Positions 11,768-25,000 of a stretch of 64,000 nt of DNA are shown piece after piece; position 1 is the first letter of the stretch; each line of letters begins with the position of its first letter. The DNA is taken from the NCBI GenBank assembly GCA_963693285.1, contig OY848930.1, positions 2,542,001 to 2,606,000 on the forward strand. Direction: 5' to 3'. The position numbers and the translations under genes are program-made. Below the pieces are notes generated by a model, which made no database searches, was not told the origin of the DNA, and was given only the letters and a program-made list of their open reading frames with translations. This DNA is from Xestospongia muta. Lineage: Eukaryota; Porifera; Demospongiae; Haplosclerida; Petrosiidae.

Positions 11768-14476
11768 AATATTAGAAATTAACTGTGAAAACTGGTTAAA
11801 TAAGCTGATCTAATGAGTTTAGTAAGTTTATCTGTCTTAAATATACTAATAAAGTAGTCTAAATAGGTTAAAACTCTAAAATAAAGAGTTTAGAAGTTTC
11901 TGAAAGTTAAAAAGATTAGAAATTAACTGTGAAAACTGGCTAAATAAGCTGATCTAAAGAGTTTAGTAAGTTTATCTGTCTTAAATATACTAATAAAGTA
12001 GTCTAAATAGGTTAAAACTCTAAATTAAAGAGTATAGAGCTTTCTGAAAGTTAAAAAAGATTAGAAATTAACTGTGAAAACTGGTTAAATAAGCTGATCT
12101 AAAGAGTTTAGTAAGTTTATCTGTCTTAAATATACTAATAAAGTAGTCTAAATAGGTTAAAACTCTAAAATAAAGAGTTTAGAGCTTTTTGAAAGTTAAA
12201 AAAGATTAAAAATTAACTGTAAAAAAGGTTAAAATAAGCTGATCTAAAGAGTTTAGTAAGTTTATCTGTCTTAAATATACTAATAAAGTAGTCTAAATAG
12301 GTTAAAACTCTAAATTAAAGAGTATAGAGCTTTCTGAAAGTTAAAAAAGATTAGAAATTCACTGTGAAAACTGGTTGAATAAGCTGATCTAAAGAGTTTA
12401 GTAAGTTTATCTGTCTTAAATATACTAATAAAGTAGTCTAAATAGGTTAAAACTCTAAAATAAAGAGTTTAAAGTTTTTTAAGAGTTAAAAAAGATGAGA
12501 TATTAACTGTGAAAACTGGTTAAATAAACTATCTAAAGAGTTTACTAAGTTTATCTGTCTTAAATATACAAATAAAGTAGTCTAATTAGGTTAAAACTCT
12601 AAAATAAAGAGTTTAGAGCCTTTTCAAATTTAAGAAAGATTAGAAATTAAGTGTGAAAATTGGTTAAATAAACTGATCTAAAGAGTTTAGTAAGTTTATC
12701 TGTCTTAAATATACTAATAAAGTAGTCTAAATAGGTTAAAACTCTAAAATAAAGAGTTTAGAGCTTTTGAAAGTTAAAAAAGATTAGAAATTAACGGTGA
12801 AAACGGGTTAAATAAGCTGATCTAAAGAGTTTAGTAAGTTTATCTGACTTAAATATACTAATAAAGTAGTCTAAAGAGGTTAAAACTCTAAAATATAGAG
12901 TTTAGAGCTTTTTGAAAGTTAAAAAAGATTAGAAATTAACTGTGAAAACGTGTTAAATAAGCTGATCTAAAGAGTTTAGTAAGTTTATCTGTCTTAAATA
13001 TACTAATAAAGTAGTCTAAATAGGTTAAAAAAGATTAGAAATTAACTGTGAAAACTGGTTAAATAAGCTGATCTAAAGAGTTTAGTAAGTTTATCTGTCT
13101 TAAATATACTAATAAAGTAGTCTAAAGAGGTTAAAACTCTAAAATAAAGAGTTTATAGCTTTTTGAAAGTTAAAAAAGATTAGAAATTAACTGTGAAAAC
13201 GGGTTAAATAAGCTGATCTAAAGAGTTTAGTAAGTTTATCTGTCTTAAATATACTAATAAAGTAGTCTAAATAAGTTAAAACTCTAAAAAAAGAGTTTAA
13301 AGTTTTTTCAGAGTTAAAAAAGATTAGAAATTAACTGTGAAAACTGGTTAAATAAGCTGATCTAAAGAGTTTACTAAGTTTATCTGTCTTAAATATACTA
13401 ATAAACTAGTCTAAATAGGTTAAAACTCTAAAATAAAGAGTTTAGAGCTTTTTGAAATTTAAGAAAGATTAGAAATTAAGTGTGAAAATTGGTTAAATAA
13501 GCTGATCTAAAGAGTTTAGTAAGTTTATCTTTCTTAAATATACTAATAAAGTAGTCTAAATAGGTTAAAACTCTAAAATAAAGAGTTTAGAGCTTTCTGA
13601 AAGTTAAAAAGATTAGAAATTAACTGTGAAAACTGGTTAAATAAGCTGATCTAAAGAGTTTAGTAAGTTTATCTGTCTTAAATATACTAATAAAGTAATC
13701 TAATTAGGTTAAAACTCTAAAATAAAGAGTTTAGAGCTTTCTGAAAGTTAAAAAAGATTAGAAATTAACTGTGAAAACTGGTTAAATAAGCAGATCTAAT
13801 GAGTTTAGTAAGTTTATCTGTCTTAAATATACTAATAAAGTAGTCTAAATAGGTTAAAACTCTAAAATAAAGAGTTTAGAGCTTTCTGAAAGTTAAAAAG
13901 ATTAGAAATTAACTGTGAAAACTGGTTAAATAAGCTGATCTAAAGAGTTTAGTAAGTTTATCTGTCTTAAATATACTAATAAAGTAGTCTAAATAGGTTA
14001 AAACTCTAAATTAAAGAGTATAGAGCTTTCTGAAATTTAAAAAAGATTAGAAATTAACTGTGAAAACTGGTTAAATAAGCTGATCTAAAGAGTTTAGTAA
14101 GTTTATCTGTCTTAAATATACTAATAAAGTAGTCTAAATAGGTTAAAACTCTAAAATAAAGAGTTTAGAGCTTTTTGAAAGTTAAAAAAGATTGGAAATT
14201 AACTGTGAAAACTGGTTAAATAAGCTGATCTAAAGAGTTTAGTAAGGTTATCTGTCTTAAATATACTAATAAAGTAGTCTAAATAGGTTAAAACTCTAAA
14301 ATAAAGAGTTTAAAGTTTTTTAAGAGTTAAATAGATGAGAAATTAATTGTGAAAACTGGTTAAATAAGCTGATCTAAAGAGTTTAGTAAGTTTATCTGTC
14401 TTAAATATACTAATAAAGTAGTCTAAATAGGTTAAAACTCTAAAATAAAGAGTTTAGAGCTTTTTGAAAGTTAAAA
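11768..14476 (+). repeat. 2709 bp sub-block (about 19 monomers)
   Basis: Bounded by AATATTAG at 11768 and 14477. The same unit follows at 14477 (shortened), at 19651-22359 and from 22360, and in the first HOR copy at 4363-7899 (3537 bp, with the 829 bp insert) and from 7900. Internal order includes GAAGTTTCTG, AAATTAAAGAGTATAG, GATTAAAAATT with GTAAAAAAGG, AATTCACTG, GATGAGATATT, GAGCCTTTTSAAATTTAAG, ACGGTG, the 106 bp scar, CGGG, GTTTTTTCAGAG, CTTTCTT, BglII variant, GATTGG and TTAAATAGATGAG. This is a middle tier between the monomer and the 7-8 kb blocks. Confidence 0.85.
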
Positions 14477-15324
14477 AATATTAGAAATTAACTGTGAAAA
14501 CTGGTTAAATAAGCTGATCTAATGAGTTTAGTAAGTTTATCTGTCTTAAATATACTAATAAAGTAGTCTAAATAGGTTAAAACTCTAAAATAAAGAGTTT
14601 AGAAGTTTCTGAAAGTTAAAAAGATTAGAAATTAACTGTGAAAACTGGTTAAATAAGCTGATCTAAAGAGTTTAGTAAGTTTATCTGTCTTAAATATACT
14701 AATAAAGTAGTCTAAATAGGTTAAAACTCTAAATTAAAGAGTATAGAGCTTTCTGAAAGTTAAAAAAGATTAGAAATTAACTGTGAAAACTGGTTAAATA
14801 AGCTGATCTAAAGAGTTTAGTAAGTTTATCTGTCTTAAATATACTAATAAAGTAGTCTAAATAGGTTAAAACTCTAAAATAAAGAGTTTAGAGCTTTTTG
14901 AAAGTTAAAAAAGATTAAAAATTAACTGTAAAAAAGGTTAAAATAAGCTGATCTAAAGAGTTTAGTAAGTTTATCTGTCTTAAATATACTAATAAAGTAG
15001 TCTAAATAGGTTAAAACTCTAAATTAAAGAGTATAGAGCTTTCTGAAAGTTAAAAAAGATTAGAAATTCACTGTGAAAACTGGTTAAATAAGCTGATCTA
15101 AAGAGTTTAGTAAGTTTATCTGTCTTAAATATACTAATAAAGTAGTCTAAATAGGTTAAAACTCTAAAATAAAGAGTTTAAAGTTTTTTAAGAGTTAAAA
15201 AAGATGAGATATTAACTGTGAAAACTGGTTAAATAAACTATCTAAAGAGTTTACTAAGTTTATCTGTCTTAAATATACAAATAAAGTAGTCTAATTAGGT
15301 TAAAACTCTAAAATAAAGAGTTTA

Positions 15325-15347
15325 GAGCCTTTTGAAAGTTAAAAAAG
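15325..15347 (+). other. Single-monomer deletion junction
   Basis: GAGCCTTTTGAAAGTTAAAA here fuses the start of a GAGCCTTTTSAAATTTAAG monomer to the body of the following GAGCTTTTGAAAG monomer. Copies near 8752 and 23209 keep both, 143 bp apart. This one event explains why offsets to the next unit change from 7883 to 8026 and why the sub-block spacing is 2565 here but 2708-2709 elsewhere. Confidence 0.85.
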
Positions 15348-17114
15348 ATTAGAAATTAACGGTGAAAACGGGTTAAATAAGCTGATCTAAAGAGTTTAGT
15401 AAGTTTATCTGTCTTAAATATACTAATAAAGTAGTCTAAAGAGGTTAAAACTCTAAAATAAAGAGTTAAGAGCTTTTTGAAAGTTAAAAAAGATTAGAAA
15501 TTAACTGTGAAAACGGGTTAAATAAGCTGATCTAAAGAGTTTAGTAAGTTTATCTGTCTTAAATATACTAATAAAGTAGTCTAAATAGGTTAAAAAAGAT
15601 TAGAAATTAACTGTGAAAACTGGTTAAATAAGCTGATCTAAAGAGTTTAGTAAGTTTATCTGTCTTAAATATACTAATAAAGTAGTCTAAAGAGGTTAAA
15701 ACTCTAAAATAAAGAGTTTAGAGCTTTTTGAAAGTTAAAAAAGATTAGAAATTAACTGTGAAAACGGGTTAAATAAGCTGATCTAAAGAGTTTAGTAAGT
15801 TTATCTGTCTTAAATATACTAATAAAGTAGTCTAAATAAGTTAAAACTCTAAAAAAAGAGTTTAAAGTTTTTTCAGAGTTAAAAAAGATTAGAAATTAAC
15901 TGTGAAAACTGGTTAAATAAGCTGATCTAAAGAGTTTAGTAAGTTTATCTGTCTTAAATATACTAATAAAGTAGTCTAAATAGGTTAAAACTCTAAAATA
16001 AAGAGTTTAGAGCTTTTTGAAATTTAAGAAAGATTAGAAATTAAGTGTGAAAATTGGTTAAATAAGCTGATCTAAAGAGTTTAGTAAGTTTATCTTTCTT
16101 AAATATACTAATAAAGTAGTCTAAATAGGTTAAAACTCTAAAATAAAGAGTTTAGAGCTTTCTGAAAGTTAAAAAGATTAGAAATTAACTGTGAAAACTG
16201 GTTAAATAAGCTGATCTAAAGAGTTTAGTAAGTTTATCTGTCTTAAATATACTAATAAAGTAATCTAATTAGGTTAAAACTCTAAAATAAAGAGTTTAGA
16301 GCTTTCTGAAAGTTAAAAAAGATTAGAAATTAACTGTGAAAACTGGTTAAATAAGCAGATCTAATGAGTTTAGTAAGTTTATCTGTCTTAAATATACTAA
16401 TAAAGTAGTCTAAATAGGTTAAAACTCTAAAATAAAGAGTTTAGAGCTTTCTGAAAGTTAAAAAGATTAGAAATTAACTGTGAAAACTGGTTAAATAAGC
16501 TGATCTAAAGAGTTTAGTAAGTTTATCTGTCTTAAATATACTAATAAAGTAGTCTAAATAGGTTAAAACTCTAAATTAAAGAGTATAGAGCTTTCTGAAA
16601 TTTAAAAAAGATTAGAAATTAACTGTGAAAACTGGTTAAATAAGCTGATCTAAAGAGTTTAGTAAGTTTATCTGTCTTAAATATACTAATAAAGTAGTCT
16701 AAATAGGTTAAAACTCTAAAATAAAGAGTTTAGAGCTTTTTGAAAGTTAAAAAAGATTGGAAATTAACTGTGAAAACTGGTTAAATAAGCTGATCTAAAG
16801 AGTTTAGTAAGGTTATCTGTCTTAAATATACTAATAAAGTAGTCTAAATAGGTTAAAACTCTAAAATAAAGAGTTTAAAGTTTTTTAAGAGTTAAATAGA
16901 TGAGAAATTAACTGTGAAAACTGGTTAAATAAGCTGATCTAAAGAGTTTAGTAAGTTTATCTGTCTTAAATATACTAATAAAGTAGTCTAAATAGGTTAA
17001 AACTCTAAATTAAAGAGTATAGAGCTTTCTGAAAGTTAAAAAAGATTAGAAATTAACTGTGAAAACTGGTTAAATAAGCTGATCTAAAGAATTTAGTAAG
17101 TTTATCTTTCTTAA

Positions 17115-17140
17115 ATAAACTAATATATTAAAGTAGTCTA
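17115..17140 (+). repeat. Monomer with a small internal insertion (ATATT)
   Basis: TTAAATAAACTAATATATTA replaces the usual TTAAATATACTAATAAAG, adding about five bases in the monomer core, one of few core length changes in the window. The same change recurs at about 25141-25160, 8026 bp away, so it is a marker copied with the large HOR unit. Confidence 0.8.
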
Positions 17141-18963
17141 AATAGGTTAAAACTCCAAAATAAAGAGTTTAGAGCTTTCTGAAAGTTAAAAAGATTAGAA
17201 ATTAACTGTGAAAACTGGTTAAATAAGCTGATCTAAAGAGTTTAGTAAGTTTATCTGTCTTAAATATACTAATAAAGTAGTCTAAATAGGTTAAAACTCT
17301 AAAATAAAGAGTTTAGAGCTTTTTGAAAGTTAAAAAAGATTAGAAATTAACTGTGAAATCTGGTTAAATAAGCTGATCTAATGAGTTTAGTAAGTTTATC
17401 TGTCTTAAATATACTAATAAAGTAGTCTAAATAGGTTAAAACTCTAAAATAAAGAGTTTAGAGCTTTTTGAAAGTTAAAAAAGATTAGAAATTAACTGTG
17501 AAAACTGGTTAAATAAGCTGATCTAAAGAGTTTAGTAAGTTTATCTGTCTTAAATATACTAATAAAGTAGTCTAAATAGGTTAAAACCCTAAAATAAAGA
17601 TTTTAGAGCTTTCTGAAAGTTAAAAAAGATTAGAAATTAACTGTGAAAACTGGTTAAATAAGCTGATCTAAAGAGTTTAGTAAGTTTATCTGTCTTAAAT
17701 ATACTAATAAACTAGTCTAAATAGGTTAAAACTCTAAAATAAAGAGTTTAAAGTTTTTTAAGAGTTAAAAAGATGGGAAATTAACTGTGAAAACTGGTTA
17801 AATAAGCTGATCTAAAGAGTTTAGTAAGTTTATCTGTCTTAAATATACTAATAAAGTAGTCTAAATAGGTTAAAACTCTAAATTAAAGAGTATAGAGCTT
17901 TCTGAAAGTTAAAAAAGATTAGAAATTAACTGTGAAAACTGGTTAAATAAGCTGATCTAAAGAGTTTAGTAAGTTTATCTTTCTTAAATATACTAATAAA
18001 GTAGTCTAAATAGGTTAAAACTCTAAAATAAAGAGTTTAGATCTTTCATAAAGTTAAAAAGATTAGAAATTAACTGTGAAAACTGGTTAAATAAGCTGAT
18101 CTAAAGAGTTTAGTAAGTTTATCTGTCTTAAATATACTAATAAAGTAGTCTAAATAGGTTAAAACTCTAAAATAAAGAGTTTAGAGCTTTTTGAAAGTTA
18201 AAAAAGATTAGAAATTAACTGTGAAAACTGGTTAAATAAGCTGATCTAATGAGTTTAGTAAGTTTATCTGTCTTAAATATACTAATAAAGTAGTCTAAAT
18301 AAGTTAAAACTCTAAAATAAAGAGTTTAGAGCTTTCTGAAAGTTAAAAAGATTAGAAATTAAGTGTGAAAACTTGTTAAATAAGCTCAACTAAAGAGTTT
18401 AGTAAGTTTATCTGTCTTAAATATACTAATAAAGTAGTCTAAATAGGTTAAAACTCTAAATTAAAGAGTATAGAGCTTTCTGAAAGTTAAAAAAGATTAG
18501 AAATTAACTGTGAAAACGGTTAAAATAAGCTGATCTAAAGAGTTTAGTAAGTTTATCTGTCTTAAATATACTAATAAAGTAGTCTAAATAGGTTAAAACT
18601 CTAAAATAAAGAGTTTAGAGCTTTTTGAAAGTTAAAAAAGATTAGAAATTAACTGTGAAAACTGGTTAAATAAGCTGATCTAAAGAGTTTAGTAAGTTTA
18701 TCTGTCTTAAATATACTGATAAAGTAGTCTAAATAGGTTAAAACTCTAAAATAAAGAGTTTAGAGCTTTGTGAAAGTTAAAAAAGATTAGAAATTAACTG
18801 TGAAAACTGGTTAAATAAGCTGATCTAAAGAGTTTAGTAAGTTTATCTGTCTTCAATATACTAATAAAGTAGTCTAAATAGGTTAAAACTCTAAAATAAA
18901 GAGTTTAAAATTTTTTAAGAGTTAAAAAGATGAGAAGTTAACTGTGAAAACTGGTTAAATAAA

Positions 18964-19058
18964 CTGATCTAAAGAGTTTAGTAAGTTTATCTGTCTTAAA
19001 TATACTAATAAAGTAGTCTAAATAGGTTAAAACTCTAAAATAAAGAGTTTAGAGCTTT
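18964..19058 (+). other. Crossover window between large HOR copies
   Basis: Left of A18963 (AAACTGATCT) the sequence follows the 26.9-27.0 kb paralog (offset 8026); right of C19059 (GAGCTTTCTG) it follows 11.18 kb (offset 7883). The 95 bp between are identical in both parents, so the exchange happened somewhere in them. The join is perfectly in register. Confidence 0.75.
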
Positions 19059-22000
19059 CTGAAAGTTAAAAAGATTAGAAATTAACTGTGAAAACTGGTT
19101 AAATAAGCTGATCTAAAGAGTTTAGTAAGTTTATCTGTCTTAAATATACTAATAAAGTAGTCTAAATAGGTTAAAACTCTAAAATAAAGACTTTAGAGCT
19201 TTTTAAAAGTTAAAAAAGATTAGAAATTAACTTTGAAAACGGTTAAAATAAGCTGATCTAAAGAGTCTAGTAAGTTTATCTGTCTTAAATATTCTAATAA
19301 AGTAGTCTAAATAGGTTAAAACTCTAAAATAAAGAGTTTAGAGCTTTTTCAAAGTTAAAAAAGATTAGAAATTAACTGTGAAAACGGTTAAAATAAGCTT
19401 ATCTAAAGAGTTCAGTAAGTTTATCTGTCTTAAATATACTAATAAAGTAGTCTAAATAAGATAAAACTCTAAAATAAAGAGTTTAAAGTTTTTTCAGAGT
19501 TAAAAAAGATTAGAAATTAACTGTGAAAACTGGTTAAATAAGCTGATCTAAAGAGTTTAGTAAGTTTATCTGTCTTAAATATACTAATAAAGTAGTCTAA
19601 ATAGGTTAAAACTCTAAAATAAAGAGTTTAGAGCTTTTTGAAAGTTAAAAAATATTAGAAATTAACTGTGAAAACTGGTTAAATAAGCTGATCTAATGAG
19701 TTTAGTAAGTTTATCTGTCTTAAATATACTAATAAAGTAGTCTAAATAGGTTAAAACTCTAAAATAAAGAGTTTAGAAGTTTCTGAAAGTTAAAAAGATT
19801 AGAAATTAACTGTGAAAACTGGCTAAATAAGCTGATCTAAAGAGTTTAGTAAGTTTATCTGTCTTAAATATACTAATAAAGTAGTCTAAATAGGTTAAAA
19901 CTCTAAATTAAAGAGTATAGAGCTTTCTGAAAGTTAAAAAAGATTAGAAATTAACTGTGAAAACTGGTTAAATAAGCTGATCTAAAGAGTTTAGTAAGTT
20001 TATCTGTCTTAAATATACTAATAAAGTAGTCTAAATAGGTTAAAACTCTAAAATAAAGAGTTTAGAGCTTTTTGAAAGTTAAAAAAGATTAAAAATTAAC
20101 TGTAAAAAAGGTTAAAATAAGCTGATCTAAAGAGTTTAGTAAGTTTATCTGTCTTAAATATACTAATAAAGTAGTCTAAATAGGTTAAAACTCTAAATTA
20201 AAGAGTATAGAGCTTTCTGAAAGTTAAAAAAGATTAGAAATTCACTGTGAAAACTGGTTGAATAAGCTGATCTAAAGAGTTTAGTAAGTTTATCTGTCTT
20301 AAATATACTAATAAAGTAGTCTAAATAGGTTAAAACTCTAAAATAAAGAGTTTAAAGTTTTTTAAGAGTTAAAAAAGATGAGATATTAACTGTGAAAACT
20401 GGTTAAATAAACTATCTAAAGAGTTTACTAAGTTTATCTGTCTTAAATATACAAATAAAGTAGTCTAATTAGGTTAAAACTCTAAAATAAAGAGTTTAGA
20501 GCCTTTTGAAATTTAAGAAAGATTAGAAATTAAGTGTGAAAATTGGTTAAATAAACTGATCTAAAGAGTTTAGTAAGTTTATCTGTCTTAAATATACTAA
20601 TAAAGTAGTCTAAATAGGTTAAAACTCTAAAATAAAGAGTTTAGAGCTTTTGAAAGTTAAAAAAGATTAGAAATTAACGGTGAAAACGGGTTAAATAAGC
20701 TGATCTAAAGAGTTTAGTAAGTTTATCTGACTTAAATATACTAATAAAGTAGTCTAAAGAGGTTAAAACTCTAAAATATAGAGTTTAGAGCTTTTTGAAA
20801 GTTAAAAAAGATTAGAAATTAACTGTGAAAACGTGTTAAATAAGCTGATCTAAAGAGTTTAGTAAGTTTATCTGTCTTAAATATACTAATAAAGTAGTCT
20901 AAATAGGTTAAAAAAGATTAGAAATTAACTGTGAAAACTGGTTAAATAAGCTGATCTAAAGAGTTTAGTAAGTTTATCTGTCTTAAATATACTAATAAAG
21001 TAGTCTAAAGAGGTTAAAACTCTAAAATAAAGAGTTTAGAGCTTTTTGAAAGTTAAAAAAGATTAGAAATTAACTGTGAAAACGGGTTAAATAAGCTGAT
21101 CTAAAGAGTTTAGTAAGTTTATCTGTCTTAAATATACTAATAAAGTAGTCTAAATAAGTTAAAACTCTAAAAAAAGAGTTTAAAGTTTTTTCAGAGTTAA
21201 AAAAGATTAGAAATTAACTGTGAAAACTGGTTAAATAAGCTGATCTAAAGAGTTTACTAAGTTTATCTGTCTTAAATATACTAATAAACTAGTCTAAATA
21301 GGTTAAAACTCTAAAATAAAGAGTTTAGAGCTTTTTGAAATTTAAGAAAGATTAGAAATTAAGTGTGAAAATTGGTTAAATAAGCTGATCTAAAGAGTTT
21401 AGTAAGTTTATCTTTCTTAAATATACTAATAAAGTAGTCTAAATAGGTTAAAACTCTAAAATAAAGAGTTTAGAGCTTTCTGAAAGTTAAAAAGATTAGA
21501 AATTAACTGTGAAAACTGGTTAAATAAGCTGATCTAAAGAGTTTAGTAAGTTTATCTGTCTTAAATATACTAATAAAGTAATCTAATTAGGTTAAAACTC
21601 TAAAATAAAGAGTTTAGAGCTTTCTGAAAGTTAAAAAAGATTAGAAATTAACTGTGAAAACTGGTTAAATAAGCAGATCTAATGAGTTTAGTAAGTTTAT
21701 CTGTCTTAAATATACTAATAAAGTAGTCTAAATAGGTTAAAACTCTAAAATAAAGAGTTTAGAGCTTTCTGAAAGTTAAAAAGATTAGAAATTAACTGTG
21801 AAAACTGGTTAAATAAGCTGATCTAAAGAGTTTAGTAAGTTTATCTGTCTTAAATATACTAATAAAGTAGTCTAAATAGGTTAAAACTCTAAATTAAAGA
21901 GTATAGAGCTTTCTGAAATTTAAAAAAGATTAGAAATTAACTGTGAAAACTGGTTAAATAAGCTGATCTAAAGAGTTTAGTAAGTTTATCTGTCTTAAAT

Positions 22001-25000
22001 ATACTAATAAAGTAGTCTAAATAGGTTAAAACTCTAAAATAAAGAGTTTAGAGCTTTTTGAAAGTTAAAAAAGATTGGAAATTAACTGTGAAAACTGGTT
22101 AAATAAGCTGATCTAAAGAGTTTAGTAAGGTTATCTGTCTTAAATATACTAATAAAGTAGTCTAAATAGGTTAAAACTCTAAAATAAAGAGTTTAAAGTT
22201 TTTTAAGAGTTAAATAGATGAGAAATTAATTGTGAAAACTGGTTAAATAAGCTGATCTAAAGAGTTTAGTAAGTTTATCTGTCTTAAATATACTAATAAA
22301 GTAGTCTAAATAGGTTAAAACTCTAAAATAAAGAGTTTAGAGCTTTTTGAAAGTTAAAAAATATTAGAAATTAACTGTGAAAACTGGTTAAATAAGCTGA
22401 TCTAATGAGTTTAGTAAGTTTATCTGTCTTAAATATACTAATAAAGTAGTCTAAATAGGTTAAAACTCTAAAATAAAGAGTTTAGAAGTTTCTGAAAGTT
22501 AAAAAGATTAGAAATTAACTGTGAAAACTGGTTAAATAAGCTGATCTAAAGAGTTTAGTAAGTTTATCTGTCTTAAATATACTAATAAAGTAGTCTAAAT
22601 AGGTTAAAACTCTAAATTAAAGAGTATAGAGCTTTCTGAAAGTTAAAAAAGATTAGAAATTAACTGTGAAAACTGGTTAAATAAGCTGATCTAAAGAGTT
22701 TAGTAAGTTTATCTGTCTTAAATATACTAATAAAGTAGTCTAAATAGGTTAAAACTCTAAAATAAAGAGTTTAGAGCTTTTTGAAAGTTAAAAAAGATTA
22801 AAAATTAACTGTAAAAAAGGTTAAAATAAGCTGATCTAAAGAGTTTAGTAAGTTTATCTGTCTTAAATATACTAATAAAGTAGTCTAAATAGGTTAAAAC
22901 TCTAAATTAAAGAGTATAGAGCTTTCTGAAAGTTAAAAAAGATTAGAAATTCACTGTGAAAACTGGTTAAATAAGCTGATCTAAAGAGTTTAGTAAGTTT
23001 ATCTGTCTTAAATATACTAATAAAGTAGTCTAAATAGGTTAAAACTCTAAAATAAAGAGTTTAAAGTTTTTTAAGAGTTAAAAAAGATGAGATATTAACT
23101 GTGAAAACTGGTTAAATAAACTATCTAAAGAGTTTACTAAGTTTATCTGTCTTAAATATACAAATAAAGTAGTCTAATTAGGTTAAAACTCTAAAATAAA
23201 GAGTTTAGAGCCTTTTCAAATTTAAGAAAGATTAGAAATTAAGTGTGAAAATTGGTTAAATAAACTGATCTAAAGAGTTTAGTAAGTTTATCTGTCTTAA
23301 ATATACTAATAAAGTAGTCTAAATAGGTTAAAACTCTAAAATAAAGAGTTTAGAGCTTTTGAAAGTTAAAAAAGATTAGAAATTAACGGTGAAAACGGGT
23401 TAAATAAGCTGATCTAAAGAGTTTAGTAAGTTTATCTGTCTTAAATATACTAATAAAGTAGTCTAAAGAGGTTAAAACTCTAAAATAAAGAGTTAAGAGC
23501 TTTTTGAAAGTTAAAAAAGATTAGAAATTAACTGTGAAAACGGGTTAAATAAGCTGATCTAAAGAGTTTAGTAAGTTTATCTGTCTTAAATATACTAATA
23601 AAGTAGTCTAAATAGGTTAAAAAAGATTAGAAATTAACTGTGAAAACTGGTTAAATAAGCTGATCTAAAGAGTTTAGTAAGTTTATCTGTCTTAAATATA
23701 CTAATAAAGTAGTCTAAAGAGGTTAAAACTCTAAAATAAAGAGTTTAGAGCTTTTTGAAAGTTAAAAAAGATTAGAAATTAACTGTGAAAACGGGTTAAA
23801 TAAGCTGATCTAAAGAGTTTAGTAAGTTTATCTGTCTTAAATATACTAATAAAGTAGTCTAAATAAGTTAAAACTCTAAAAAAAGAGTTTAAAGTTTTTT
23901 CAGAGTTAAAAAAAATTAGAAATTAACTGTGAAAACTGGTTAAATAAGCTGATCTAAAGAGTTTAGTAAGTTTATCTGTCTTAAATATACTAATAAAGTA
24001 GTCTAAATAGGTTAAAACTCTAAAATAAAGAGTTTAGAGCTTTTTGAAATTTAAGAAAGATTAGAAATTAAGTGTGAAAATTGGTTAAATAAGCTGATCT
24101 AAAGAGTTTAGTAAGTTTATCTTTCTTAAATATACTAATAAAGTAGTCTAAATAGGTTAAAACTCTAAAATAAAGAGTTTAGAGCTTTCTGAAAGTTAAA
24201 AAGATTAGAAATTAACTGTGAAAACTGGTTAAATAAGCTGATCTAAAGAGTTTAGTAAGTTTATCTGTCTTAAATATACTAATAAAGTAATCTAATTAGG
24301 TTAAAACTCTAAAATAAAGAGTTTAGAGCTTTCTGAAAGTTAAAAAAGATTAGAAATTAACTGTGAAAACTGGTTAAATAAGCAGATCTAATGAGTTTAG
24401 TAAGTTTATCTGTCTTAAATATACTAATAAAGTAGTCTAAATAGGTTAAAACTCTAAAATAAAGAGTTTAGAGCTTTCTGAAAGTTAAAAAGATTAGAAA
24501 TTAACTGTGAAAACTGGTTAAATAAGCTGATCTAAAGAGTTTAGTAAGTTTATCTGTCTTAAATATACTAATAAAGTAGTCTAAATAGGTTAAAACTCTA
24601 AATTAAAGAGTATAGAGCTTTCTGAAATTTAAAAAAGATTAGAAATTAACTGTGAAAACTGGTTAAATAAGCTGATCTAAAGAGTTTAGTAAGTTTATCT
24701 GTCTTAAATATACTAATAAAGTAGTCTAAATAGGTTAAAACTCTAAAATAAAGAGTTTAGAGCTTTTTGAAAGTTAAAAAGATTGGAAATTAACTGTGAA
24801 AACTGGTTAAATAAGCTGATCTAAAGAGTTTAGTAAGGTTATCTGTCTTAAATATACTAATAAAGTAGTCTAAATAGGTTAAAACTCTAAAATAAAGAGT
24901 TTAAAGTTTTTTAAGAGTTAAATAGATGAGAAATTAACTGTGAAAACTGGTTAAATAAGCTGATCTAAAGAGTTTAGTAAGTTTATCTGTCTTAAATATA

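Larger units (their letters stand above)
9595..16028 (+). repeat. Higher-order repeat block, copy 2 (about 6434 bp)
   Basis: Equivalent to 2190-9594, but shorter because it has one copy of the 829 bp segment and lacks one 143 bp monomer at about 15329. It contains the leader (to 11768), a 2709 bp sub-block (AATATTAG 11768 to 14477) and most of a second sub-block. Where copy 1 breaks off at 9594, this copy continues into sequence not present in copy 1 (about 17.0-19.0 kb), so it holds the more complete order. The variant AACGTGTT near 12950 is shared with 20.83 kb but not with copy 1, placing the 7.88 kb duplication later than the 7.4 kb one. Confidence 0.85.
11081..18963 (+). repeat. Large HOR unit, copy 1 (7883 bp)
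   Basis: About 55 monomers repeated immediately downstream. Pairs: AGTCTAG 11381/19264, GATTAAAAATT 12204/20087 and 14913/22796, truncation scar 13023/20906, BglII-creating AGATCT 13792/21675, GATTGG 14190/22073, all 7883 bp. Beyond 15329 the offset becomes 8026 because this copy lost one monomer: ACCCTAAAATAAAGATTTT (17581 line) and ATCTTTCATAAAG 18041/26067. I noticed only about five single-base differences between the copies by eye, implying a recent event. It includes the end of HOR copy 2's leader, two 2.7 kb-type sub-blocks and the 17.0-19.0 kb segment. Confidence 0.9.

Noticed and set aside
17115..17140. Transposon footprint or target-site duplication at the ATATT insertion
   Set aside because: The extra bases are only about five, resemble the neighbouring TA-rich sequence and show no inverted termini; replication slippage is simpler.
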